This document shows, piece after piece, positions 11,310-20,045 of a stretch of 29,760 nucleotides of DNA. The position numbers and the translations under genes were made by a program. The stretch's first letter is position 1; each line of letters starts with the position of its first letter. Source of the stretch: Rhizopus sp. PT2906 (Eukaryota; Mucoromycota; Mucoromycetes; Mucorales; Rhizopodaceae); assembly GCA_025529335.1 (NCBI GenBank), contig JAMYHX010000520.1, positions 1 through 29,760 on the forward strand, read 5' to 3'. The notes beneath the pieces are model-generated. The model ran no database searches. It saw only the letters and a list, made by a program, of their open reading frames with translations, and was not told where the DNA came from.

Positions 11310-12412
11310 AATCAAAGAATGTATTTATTAATAAAAGCAGGAGCAAAAACAAATGAAATTCAGATTCAAGCGTGGAATAAGCATTTTATAGATTTAGTCT
11401 GTGATAAGTGTAATGCACTGTCCTACAAGATACGCTTTTACCAAATAAAGTAAACTCGTGACCCAGGAATACCAATTTTGTACTCTCTCTGTCTCTCTTT
11501 TTCAAGTGAGTTTAGAGTTATCTTTTACAGCTCAATCTGCGGTGTTTTCATTGCATACCAGTAAAAGCGATACTTATTTAAATGGGCTTTATCTTCTAAA
11601 CACTTCTGAAAAGTCTTCAAAGAGTGTTGGATGGTGTTTGAAAGGATTGGTACAAGGGACTTACTCTTGATCTCAAGTCTTTAGCGTCACTAAACTGACT
11701 TTGCTTGGTCACTTTTTTGAAAACCCTTTTGGTCAATAATGACTATATTATCGAAACAAAGACTAAGGATGTAGTTATAAGCTTTCTAGCCACGCTTTAT
11801 TCTTAGTAATATTACAACATAAAGAATTATTTCATGAGTGTTGTTTATCAATTATTTTTATTGAGTATAGAATTCCCATTTCGCTTAAATCAATTTTATC
11901 CTCTGCTTCAGTAAGCTTCATGATACTTGGGTTGACAACAGAGGACAAGTTGCCAACCGGAAGGGGAGTGAAGCGACACTGCTTCAGAATTTTTTGTGCT
12001 CAGATTCGAGTTCCTTCACGGCATCTACAGTCTTTTCACAAAGTAAAGTCCTATTTTTACAGTTTATAATACAATTTATACGAAAAAGTGACAAACCAAC
12101 GCGACGTCTCTTTCTGGAAATGTATGGCTTTGATGGGTTCTTCACAAAGAAAAGAAAAAGCAGAGGAGCATGAAAGCTATTTTATAATAAACGAAAAAGG
12201 CACAGACTTGTGTAACTGTTGTTTTTTTAAGTCACATATTTCACCTGTCAATTTGGCTGTGTGTCTTTCTTTCTACTGTTTCCATACTTGGCCTGAATGC
12301 TGTTTTCAAATAGGATCTTGTTTACTCCAAGTAACTAAATACTACTTTTTTAACAAACAATTTCTTTCAACTGACATAATATACAGGACAAGCGCATCGA
12401 TGTTATGCGATT
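11310..12412. other. Intergenic region between permease and Era gene
   Basis: This is the divergent 5' side of the permease (-) and the Era gene (+). Plus-strand frames at 11458-11670 and 12088-12426 have no recognisable motif. The latter overlaps the Era start in another frame. The minus strand at 11832-12340 has a degenerate protein-like stretch, listed separately. Confidence 0.5.
11832..12340 (-). pseudogene. Decayed protein-coding stretch, family not recognised
   Basis: Reading the minus strand, protein-like segments follow one another but in shifting frames: NKILFENSIQAKYGNSRKK (about 12340-12257), EEPIKAIHFQKETSRWFVTF (about 12145-12080), VDAVKELESEHKK, then after a one-base shift in an A run KQCRFTPLPVGNLSSVVNPS and LTEAEDKIDLSEMGIL to a TGA at 11832-11834. 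Composition and order suggest a gene inactivated by frameshifts, perhaps a mobile-element protein. Chance open frames remain possible, and no catalytic motif was found. Confidence 0.3.
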
Positions 12413-13844
12413 ATGACCAGAGCTAAACACCGAGCGGGAATTCCTATTGCTTCACCTCAACCAGCAAAACCGATCAAAAAGAAACAAATTGACTGGAAAT
12501 CAGACAGTCCGGGAAACAAGGGAGCCTCTACTGTAGTCAATTACAATGCAACACATACAACTGGAAAAGAAAAAACACTCGACACGCCAAAGAAGCGACC
12601 AGCAAAGGTAGCTATGATAAAGAAGCCAGCAGGTACACAAAAGAAAATGTTATTCTCACAGCACACTATTGATTTCGATTGATCATTAGGAATTTCAGAA
12701 CGCATCGTTCAGATTCCAACAAATATCGTACAACCTGCTGATCCACATATGCTTAGAGTAGCAGTCATTGGAGCTGCTAATGCTGGAAAATCGACTCTAG
12801 TGAATAAACTTATTGGAGAAGAGGTAAAAACATACACTATTTTCTGATGACGATGTTGCTGACTTGTATGAAAAGGTTTCTGGAGTTTCACCCAAGGCTC
12901 ATACAACACGAGAAAGAGTGTTGGCCGTGCTGACAGAAGGTCAACATCAAATTGTCTTTTTGGACACTCCTGGAATTATACCAGATCGTAATCATGCCCA
13001 AATGAATCGCACACTTGCTACATCTTCATGGCGATCTTTGGATGAAGCAGATCATGGTACGGTGACATGAAAGGATCTAGTTTTTATAAAAAGAAGTGCG
13101 ATTAATCTAGATCTTTAGTTATGATCGTTGTCGACGCAAACTGGTCACTCAACACACAGTCACTCAAGACAGAGCAGTTCTTACTGTCTCGACTTCATGA
13201 TATACATATTCCTGCCACACTCGTCTTTAATAAAGTAAGTCATATAACTTTTCAATCTGCCTCTAACCTCCCTTTGTTGATTAGATGGATCTTGTTGGTC
13301 ATGACATAAAAGTATTAGAGGATGTCAAAAATAGATATGAAAGAGGGTACGAAAGTATACAACACGTTGTGTATACTTCAGCTACAGAAGGGAAGGATGT
13401 CGATACACTCAAGGTTTGTTGTATATAAAAGACAGAAAAACAACAAAGTAATTAAGAAATACGTATATGTAGAATACACTTTTTAGCAAGTCTTTATCAA
13501 GGCCATGGGAATATCCAGCCGAACAAAAAGTAGAGATGCCCAATTTGAAGCGAGTAGAGGAGATCATTAGAGTAGAATTCTTTAAACGTCTGCATCATTA
13601 TATTCCCTATATGATTAAACAGGAAAACGTTGGATGGACCGAGTTAAACAAGACATTGGTGATTGACCAGAATGTCTATGTTGAGAGAGACAGTCAATTG
13701 AAAATTGTAGTAGGATCAAACGGCAAGATAATTAATAATGTTATTGCAGATGCCAAGGACAAGATCAGTCGAGCATTTGGAAGGCCAGTGAAGCTAAATA
13801 TACAGGCCAAAGTAAGAAAGACTCCTATTGCTGGTTTGATTTAG
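12413..13844 (+). CDS. Era-like GTPase with C-terminal KH domain (probably mitochondrial)
   Basis: Six exons (12413-12632, 12690-12823, 12876-13056, 13119-13234, 13285-13413, 13491-13844), 377 aa. The G motifs are in order: P-loop GAANAGKS at 101-108, switch region with HTTRERV, DTPG at about 148, NKMD at 216-219, and a TSA motif before the KH part. The KH2 core follows with GSNGK at about 335, the RNA-binding GxxG loop, and the Era-typical PWEYPAEQ linker. Era proteins bind the 3' end of small-subunit rRNA and assist its maturation; the eukaryotic homologue ERAL1 acts in mitochondria. The first 90 residues are basic and lysine/proline-rich, compatible with a targeting extension but not a clear presequence, so an unseen upstream exon is possible. 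The last acceptor was set at 13490, because 13486 would break the frame. Confidence 0.88.
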
Positions 13845-13961
13845 GGCTCTTCTTTATATTGTAAACTATTTGTAATTAAAACTATACATTTACTTTATTC
13901 CCCCCCCCCTCCAAAAACAACGCATGCGTATTCATTTTAATAAACCCCTTGAATGATGGTA
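13845..13961. other. Short spacer with a 10-C homopolymer
   Basis: Between the Era stop and the transposon end lies a run of ten C at 13900-13909, and AATAAA-like signals near 13939 (TTTAATAAAC) that could serve as the Era poly(A) signal. Confidence 0.4.
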
Positions 13962-15092
13962 CACTTACACCAAATTGGATAATAATATATTTTCATTTTA
14001 TTTCAATACTTTGTTGGCCCGCCTTTGGCGTCGATAACCGCTTGGCATCGGTCACTCATACTTGCAACTAAGCGATGAGCAAGGTCCACGCTCATATTTT
14101 CCCATTGGTCATTCAAGACCTCCTTCAAATCATCGATGTTGTTAATGGCGGCCATTTTGTCCTCGATAAGTTTTTCAAGAGCCCACCAAATATGCTCAAT
14201 TGGGTTTAAATCCGGGCTTTGGGCAGACCAGTATTCAAAACCTCTTGTTTGATGGGTTTCTTTCCACCATTTCGCATAACCACCAGTATGGCAGCTTGCG
14301 CCATCTTCTTGGAAGATAAAATCCCTCTCTTCTCCATCTATCAGTTTTTTGAACCAAGGGTGAAAGTTCTTGGCCAAAATGTCAATGTATACACGTCCTG
14401 ATTTTCAGGACCATCAGCGATCACCAAAGACCCAAAGCCTCTTACCCAAAAACAGTTCCATATCATAACACTTCCGTGCCCCCATTTTGTTGTGGGCATA
14501 ACATGACGAGCCTCGTATCATTCGCCGACTTTACGAATAGCTTTGGCCCCACCCAGCGGAGTCTTCTCTTCTTGTTTGCTTCTGTAAGAGATGGCTTATG
14601 TGCAGCAAAGTATGATTTAAAGCCCATTTCCCGCAAGTAACTGATTACTGTTTGTCGGAAGATTGTAATCTCAGCTTACTGTAATTCGAATCTTACAGAA
14701 TCGTAAGACGCAAGTGGACTTCTTCTTATAATTCTTTCCAAGTGTCTTTGGGCTCTTTCGCTAAGTTTTTTCGAAGCTCCAGGTGCCTTTCTTAGGAGAG
14801 GAGATCCAGTCTCACGAATTCTATCAATAACTTTTTGGATAGTACTCTTGGGCATCTGGACTATATCAGAAATACGACACAGGATAAAATCAACTTTATC
14901 GAGCCAAAAGATTCCTCAGTACTTTTTAATTTCGCGCTTTTGGGAAGAGCTTTGGGTGTTATCTGATGTATTTTGGCTTGACATGTTTAGTTTGATTAAT
15001 AAAGTTTCAAGAAAGATTAGAAAGAGTAGATATTTTTTCATTAAATTTTATGCTACTTTTAAGACTGTATCAAAATCAATTTTGTGTGGCTG
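13962..15092 (-). mobile_element. Degenerate Tc1/mariner-family element with candidate TIRs and TA target duplication
   Basis: The core is a broken DDE transposase read on the minus strand. The left end TA-CACTTACACCAAATTG (from 13960) and the reverse complement of the right end, TA-CAGCCACACAAAATTG (from 15094), match at 12 of 16 positions, begin with CA and are both flanked by TA. Such ends are usual for Tc1/mariner elements, which duplicate a TA target. The span is about 1.13 kb. Mismatched ends and several stops indicate an old inactive copy. It lies between the converging Era and SH3/EH genes and interrupts neither. Confidence 0.75.
14003..14984 (-). pseudogene. Tc1/mariner transposase pseudogene
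   Basis: The minus strand starts MSSQNTSDNTQSSSQ at 14984. A paired-like HTH segment follows (MPKSTIQKVIDRIRETGSP), then LASYDSVRFELQ, YLREMGFKSYFAAHKPSL, KRRLRW, PTTKWGHGSVMIWNCF and, in the longest open part (14003-14377), FQEDGASCHT...QSPDLNPIEHIWW...SMSDRCQAVIDAKGG. The last part carries the second and third acidic residues of the DDE/D triad. Defects seen: stops after KREIKKY and after RFELQ, a TGA where the family has a Trp after VGE, a frameshift just upstream of 14377, and an internal deletion removing the first catalytic Asp region. The protein cannot be functional. Confidence 0.85.
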
Positions 15093-15171
15093 TATTTACT
15101 TGTTAAACTAGTTACATCTTTATTATATATATTTACTGGTATCGGACACACGAATAGATTAAGGGAAAAAC
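15093..15171. other. Spacer between transposon relic and SH3/EH gene 3' end
   Basis: Seventy-nine AT-rich bases hold the 3' side of the SH3/EH gene. TTTATT-type strings read as AATAAA-like signals on the minus strand. Nothing else is visible. Confidence 0.35.
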
Positions 15172-17193
15172 TCATACAGACTGTTCAAACTGATGCTGCT
15201 TTAATATCTCATCAATCTTTCCCATACCGTATACAAATGCATGTCTGTCTAATAGTCCTTTTTGATCAGGATGGCTCTCTTTCCATATACGAGCTAACTT
15301 GTCCTTGGAGATCTTGCTCTTTATCCAAATTTTATAGACTGTTTGACTATCAACATAACCATCATCATGAATCGCATCAAATAACGCCTCGTATCGTGCC
15401 TTGGCCTCATCGCTTATGAATGCTAATTTGCTTTTTGGTGGCCGTGATGGGGGAGGTGGTGGTGCTACTTTCTTTTTGAGTTCAGTAGAATTGACTTTGG
15501 TTTCTACGCTCGATTTTGGAATACTAGTCAATTTGGGCGAATTACAGTCCATAGTAGGCTTTTGGCCAAAATAAGGAGGGTTTGTAACTGATCGTGCTCT
15601 ATTCAGGTAAGCTGACGGTTTTAGATTGGATGTGCTATTTTTTTGACCATTCAACATTGTACGTGGTGGAGAAGGTGGGGTCAATGTGGTTGGCTTTGTC
15701 GGCGGTGAAAAGGGTGGCGAGATGGCCTTTTGTGAAATGAAGGATTGTAGTTTCTGTTGATAGAGAACAGGTGAAGGCTTTGCGCCTACACGAGGCGGTG
15801 TAGGTGGACTCAACGAAGTAGCTTGTGTAGTATTGTTTATCTCCTTTGTGTCCTGGCCAGATGAGTTTTCCAATAGCGTAAGATTCGGCTTAGGCTGCAA
15901 GAGTGGTGGATTGGATGCACTACGAGCCTTGTTGGGCCGTGGGGGAAGACAAGGTTGAGGCAACACTGGCTTTGGCTTCAAGATAGGCGGTGGGTTTGCT
16001 TTCTCGAGTATACTTTCTGGACGCTCTTCCTTTGAAAGGGATGGCATCTGCTGATTCAATACCGACGGTGTGCTTGCTGATGAAATTTGACTGTTGTTGC
16101 GCGATTTCCTGCTTGCAGTAGACACAGGGCGGGAAGGTAAGCGAGGCATAGGGTTGCTTGGAGCAGGTATATTTCCAAGTGGTTCAGGTGTGCCAATTGT
16201 ACTTTTACCGACACTTTCTGTCGGTCGCTGTGGGGTATCTACCGTCTTTTTCCAACTAGGCGTAGATGATTTAGCGACATAGGATGCTGACTGCGTTGGA
16301 ACAATTGGTTTTGGCAAAACAGGGCCGGGAACTTGTTGTTTCTGACGGAGTTGAGATGGCTTGATCAGTTGAAAGCCTTCGTCTTCCTCTTCTTCTTCTG
16401 TATCCCGAGATACAGTCGATAGCTTTGCGTTCTCCAATCCGACCAGTTGAATGCCTGTTCCTGTTGATACGCCATGTTTTGTTTGAAATTCAGATCGTAA
16501 ATTGGCGGTTGATCTTGGAGAGCGTCGACTGAGGGCTATCTCTAGCTCGCTTTTACCCCCAGGCGCCCATTGTGAAGGACGTAGGGTTCTGTCCAGACCG
16601 TGATTATCCGATGTGCTCTTTAAGAAAGAAGTCGAATAGGACCGAGCTCTCGTTGGTGACTCTTGTTTTTCTGTACTCTTGTAGGAAAGTTTTTCAAATG
16701 TTGGTGGAGGTGTTGAGAATTTGAGACCTGGTATATCCTTTGTCTTGTCAGCTGGCATTGGCAATATACGATGGGTGCCATTACCAAGCTTATTGCTGTA
16801 ATTAGTTGACTTTTCAGGTAAATCTTGTGGTAAGCCTTTATCTGTTGCTGAAACATGTGTCTTTTTTGCTGATTTGACATCTTTTTTACTATATACATTA
16901 GATAATATCGTGTCAAAGGCTGTTGATGCACTATCAGATACAGTGATTTTTCCGCTACCGGACGACACGTTGTCTGTTGTTATGGTATCAGCTGTAAAGG
17001 ATTCGGGTAATGGCTTTACGAAATTATAAGGAAAAAGGCCCCTTTCTGTACTGTTCTCAAGCCTTCCTTCATACCAGCCCTCGTCATTGGATTTGGTCAC
17101 GTCAGTTAAAATATCTCCTTCCTTGAAAGAAAGTTCCCCTACATCGTCTGCTGTGCAGTCATAGAGCGCAATCATTCGTAATTTCGAGGGCAT
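15172..17193 (-). CDS. SH3 and EH domain scaffold protein, proline-rich (endocytosis/actin type)
   Basis: A single-exon frame of 673 aa. Residues 3-63 form an SH3 domain: ALYDCTADDVGELSFKEGD, the conserved EGWYEGRL and the end GLFPYNFV. Residues 64-590 are low-complexity with many PxxP motifs, an acidic patch near 270 (EEEEEDE) and a polyproline run APPPPPSRPPK near 575. Residues 598-670 form an EH domain: paired EF-hand-like helices, LARIWKESHPDQKG with the NPF-pocket Trp position, and GLLDRHAFVYGM. EH domains bind NPF peptides and SH3 domains bind proline motifs, so the protein probably links cargo adaptors to actin regulators at endocytic sites, as Ede1, intersectin or Irs4-type proteins do. 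The SH3-first, EH-last order is the reverse of intersectin. It is transcribed divergently from the kanadaptin gene. Confidence 0.85.
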   Translation of the reverse strand: MPSKLRMIALYDCTADDVGELSFKEGDILTDVTKSNDEGWYEGRLENSTERGLFPYNFVKPLPESFTADTITTDNVSSGSGKITVSDSASTAFDTILSNVYSKKDVKSAKKTHVSATDKGLPQDLPEKSTNYSNKLGNGTHRILPMPADKTKDIPGLKFSTPPPTFEKLSYKSTEKQESPTRARSYSTSFLKSTSDNHGLDRTLRPSQWAPGGKSELEIALSRRSPRSTANLRSEFQTKHGVSTGTGIQLVGLENAKLSTVSRDTEEEEEDEGFQLIKPSQLRQKQQVPGPVLPKPIVPTQSASYVAKSSTPSWKKTVDTPQRPTESVGKSTIGTPEPLGNIPAPSNPMPRLPSRPVSTASRKSRNNSQISSASTPSVLNQQMPSLSKEERPESILEKANPPPILKPKPVLPQPCLPPRPNKARSASNPPLLQPKPNLTLLENSSGQDTKEINNTTQATSLSPPTPPRVGAKPSPVLYQQKLQSFISQKAISPPFSPPTKPTTLTPPSPPRTMLNGQKNSTSNLKPSAYLNRARSVTNPPYFGQKPTMDCNSPKLTSIPKSSVETKVNSTELKKKVAPPPPPSRPPKSKLAFISDEAKARYEALFDAIHDDGYVDSQTVYKIWIKSKISKDKLARIWKESHPDQKGLLDRHAFVYGMGKIDEILKQHQFEQSV

Positions 17194-17551
17194 GGGAGTA
17201 GATCGAGGGCAACAAAATATTTAAAGGGAAACAAGAGGTTTAAAAGCAATGTCCTTTTTAAGATCAATGCGTCGGCGGAGAAATAACAGAAGCGTCTATT
17301 ATTCTTAAAACTCTGCATGATGAAGTTATTAGAAGACAAGAAAAAAAAAAAGAGAAAGAAAAAGAGGATATCTCTTGATATGAATACATCTTGAACCGAT
17401 TCATTACAAGAAGTGTGGCTCTTTTATGATTCATAGCTGTCATTCATAAAAGGGTGCAGCAATGATCGTTACTGGCCATGTATAAAAGATGACAGATTGG
17501 ATAATAAAGAATAATAACCTATACGAATATCCCTTTCTCTCTCTCTCTATT

Positions 17552-17583
<32 letters not shown>

Positions 17584-17666
17584 GCCTTGTTTTTTGCCTT
17601 GTTTTTTGATGGTCAGTGTAGCTCGCTTATTTTAAATTTTTCTCTTTTTTTAATATTGTATATAAA
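17194..17666. promoter_or_regulatory. Bidirectional promoter region between SH3/EH and kanadaptin genes
   Basis: A 473-bp divergent intergenic region. It contains A-rich (17341-17363) and pyrimidine-rich tracts, a (CTTT)n microsatellite at about 17550-17583 and a tandem duplication of GCCTTGTTTTTT at about 17584-17607, only 60-80 bp before the kanadaptin ATG. TATA-like TATATAAAATG immediately precedes that ATG. The repeats are likely to vary in length between strains. Confidence 0.5.
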
Positions 17667-18960
17667 ATGAGTGACCAAGATGGATTCGCTGTACCAAGCT
17701 TACCTGCAAAGCCCAAGCCAACTACTAGCAATCAACCTTCAGCTCCTCCTTTAAAGTATGAAAAGCCTTCTTGGTCTTCAGAAGCCATGTTTGACTACAA
17801 GATTGAGATGCTTAAAGGTGGATTGAGTGTAGAAACTGTTGAAGGACCAAAGAAAGAATTTGTTACGATTGGAAGATTACCGATTTGCGACATTCAAATG
17901 GAACATCAAGTAAGAGAATTCCTTTTCTCTCCTTTATATATATATATATATATATTCTTCATGTATACTAATGGATACATCAGTCAATATCTCGTTATCA
18001 TGCCGTGATCCAATTCAATCAAGACGGAGACGCGTTCATTTATGATCTCGAAAGTGCACACGGAACCATACTCAATAAGAAGCGAATAAACCCAAGGGAA
18101 TATATGCCTTTGAAACCAGGAGATCAGCTCAGATTTGGTGAAAGTACGCGTATTTGTATATTTGAATCACAAAAGCCATATGATCCTGAGGCAGAGCTAG
18201 AGGAAAAAAGGAGAATTGCCCTCGAACAGCGGATTGCAAAGGCTAAAGAAGAAGCTGGTATTGAACCAGAAGATGAAGGCGCTTCATGGTAAGTTTTTCT
18301 GGATATCTATGCATGTAGATACACTGATTTACATATGTATATAAAAAGGGGTTTTGCAGAAGATGCAATAGAGGACGAGGATGAAGAAGACGAAGGACAA
18401 GAAAAGTCTGGTGATGCTAGCTTATTGAATATAGAAGCAGAAAAGATGGCATTTGAAGACGCAAGTAAGTCAATGTAAATGTATATATGTGCACCAATTT
18501 AATTTGATTGTTTGTGAAATATAGAACGACGACGAGAAGATCTAGAAATGATGTATGGTGATGACAGTGATGAAGAATTTTATGATAGGACATCCAGAAA
18601 GAAAAAGAAGGAAGAAAAGGCACAAACACATGAGGAATTAGTAGCAAAGCAGAAACAAGTGATGTTACAGATTCAACAGCTGGAAAAGAAGATTGATGAA
18701 AAGGCCAAGGAAGAAGAAGCGAAAAAAGATAAAGAAGAAGAGGATTTGGACAGTTATATGCAAAGATTAGACAAGAATAAAAATTCGAGTGAGAAGTCAT
18801 TGTTTAGTCTTAGAAAGGAACTGGCTCAATTGAAAAAGGTAACAAAATAAAAGGGGTTGAATCTATAATAATAATAATAATAATAATAATACTTTTATAG
18901 GAAAATGAGAAGCTAGTAAAGTTAGTTAAATTCACAAAGCCATCTGATATTCTATCATAA
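17667..18960 (+). CDS. Kanadaptin-like FHA-domain protein (SLC4A1AP homologue)
   Basis: Five exons (17667-17909, 17984-18288, 18349-18464, 18525-18838, 18901-18960), 345 aa. The FHA domain covers about 45-145 with the phosphothreonine-binding residues in place: GR at 69-70, SISRYH at 82-87, HGT at 107-109 and N112. The kanadaptin landmarks follow: YKIEMLKGG before the FHA, SWGFAEDA after it, and the acidic MMYGDDSDEEFYDRT. Next comes a long charged coiled coil (about 250-325), QLEKKIDEKAKEEEAKK. Animal kanadaptin is nuclear and has been linked to splicing complexes. This protein is shorter than the roughly 740-800 aa animal form, lacking its C-terminal part. Its stop codon overlaps the stop of the convergent Nudix gene, so its 3'UTR must run antisense through Nudix exon 4. 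Confidence 0.9.
18839..18900 (+). repeat. (AAT)n microsatellite inside the last kanadaptin intron
   Basis: The 62-nt intron contains about nine AAT/ATA units at 18864-18891 before the TTTTATAG acceptor. It is a likely length-variable site that would move the branch-to-acceptor distance. Confidence 0.6.
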
Positions 18961-19742
18961 AAGATTGTTTTCCTTTAAATATTCGATAGCCATCCAACAT
19001 GTTTGTACAGAAGGTAACATCATTTCTCCTCTTGTAATAAACTTTCTTAATTGATCTATGGGAATATCTCTGATGATTTCAATATGTTCTTCATAGTCTC
19101 TATCCATGGGTGTATCATCTTGGATTGGGTTTATACAAATATAGGGTACAAATCGGTTTTTACCCCATTTTAATTCACTGATACCATCTGCAGGTTGACT
19201 TGGTGGCAGTAAATTGATCCATTCACCTTGCTTTAGATGAGCTTCTTCTGATAATTCATGTTGTGCTGCTTCTAAGGCACTTTTTATTATTATTATTAGC
19301 GTAAAAAAAAAAAAAAAAAAAAAGGATAAAGAATATAATGTTACCTCTTATGCTTCCTTTTGTCATAAGCGCCTGCTACACAAGTGTATTTCTTTTGTAA
19401 TAAGAGTCATTACACACACATATGTGTTGAGATTACTTTATTTGTTACCATCTCGTTTGTTCCTTGACAGTATTCTTTCAATATGCATGTTGTCTTCTTT
19501 GTTGTATCAAAGGTAAAGACGACTACAAAGGTTGGATAAGAAGTATCGTGTCCAACAATATCCCATTTTATAACGCGTCCGTCTTTGAATTGAGTTGTAC
19601 GATCCCATACAGTAATGTACCTAATAAAATGTGAATGGACTAAATATACACACAATAGTAACAATAATAACCTCTTGTGGACAACCTTGTCTTCTAGTAT
19701 AATGGCTTCTGTTTCTTCAGTGTTTATTGTCATGTTTGACAT
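18955..19742 (-). CDS. Nudix hydrolase (ADP-ribose/NDP-sugar pyrophosphatase-like) with divergent Nudix box
   Basis: Four exons on the minus strand (19672-19742, 19449-19620, 19345-19391, 18955-19279), 204 aa from the chosen ATG (MSNMTIN). An in-frame ATG at 19832 would add 30 residues but lies in the duplicated promoter repeat, so the downstream start is preferred. A beta-rich N-terminal half (YITVWDRTTQF, FTFDTTKKTTCILKEY, CQGTNEM) leads to CVAGAYDKRKHKSALEAA and then QHELSEEAHL, the metal-binding helix of the Nudix box. The consensus REUxEExGU reads HELSEEAHL, so the Arg is His, the Gly is His, and the first Glu of GX5EX7 is Lys; the three core Glu remain. It probably hydrolyses an NDP-X substrate in cytosol or mitochondria, but the substrate is unknown. 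The third acceptor was set at 19392 by phase. Intron 3 holds a 21-base homopolymer. Confidence 0.82.
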
Positions 19743-19769
19743 TACTATTTTCTTCTCCTTTTTTGATAA

Positions 19770-19835
19770 ACAGTGAGAACGGTAAACTGAAGAATAAATG
19801 TCACTTTCCAAAAATGAATGGCACCAACCCAAAAA
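19770..19835 (-). repeat. Inverted repeat copy A (Nudix promoter region)
   Basis: Plus-strand sequence 19770-19835 matches the reverse complement of 21143-21238: GAACGGTAAAC, then AAGAATAAATGTCACTTT, CCAAAAATGAA and CACC...CAAAA. Copy B carries an extra 30-odd bases in the middle. Both copies contain an outward ATGAA(T/C)G(G/A)CACC start-like sequence. See copy B and the finding. Confidence 0.7.
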
Positions 19836-20045
19836 TAATGAAATTAATATGTGTATATTTATTAAAAAAAAAAAAAAAAAAAAAAAGGCGTCGTTAAAAT
19901 AAACTTGGCAATGTCAAAGCATGTACAAGTTAATAAAGAAATAAAGCATAATGATAGTGATATAGTCAGGTTTTAAGCGATAGTTTTAGCAAATACGACA
20001 GGATTTCGACCAAGCAAACATGATTTTGGTATCTTTGACAAATGT
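19836..20045. other. Spacer with a 23-A run
   Basis: A homopolymer of 23 A at 19864-19886 directly follows the truncated start-like sequence of repeat copy A. The remaining sequence to 20045 has no open frame of note. Confidence 0.5.

Noticed and set aside
11920..12066. Plus-strand 48-codon frame with RVPSRHLQSFHK, considered as a mitochondrial presequence exon for Era
   Set aside because: The intron to 12386 would be over 300 nt, far outside the local size range, and the opposite strand reads more like protein.
12070..12160. Resemblance of IHFQKETSRWFVTF to a TnpB/Fanzor-type strand
   Set aside because: Only a short hydrophobic pattern; no RuvC or zinc-finger motifs nearby, so the call would be guesswork.
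19742..19832. Upstream ATG of the Nudix gene (adds MGWCHSFLES...)
   Set aside because: The extension lies in the inverted-repeat promoter sequence shared with 21143-21238, so it is more likely 5'UTR.
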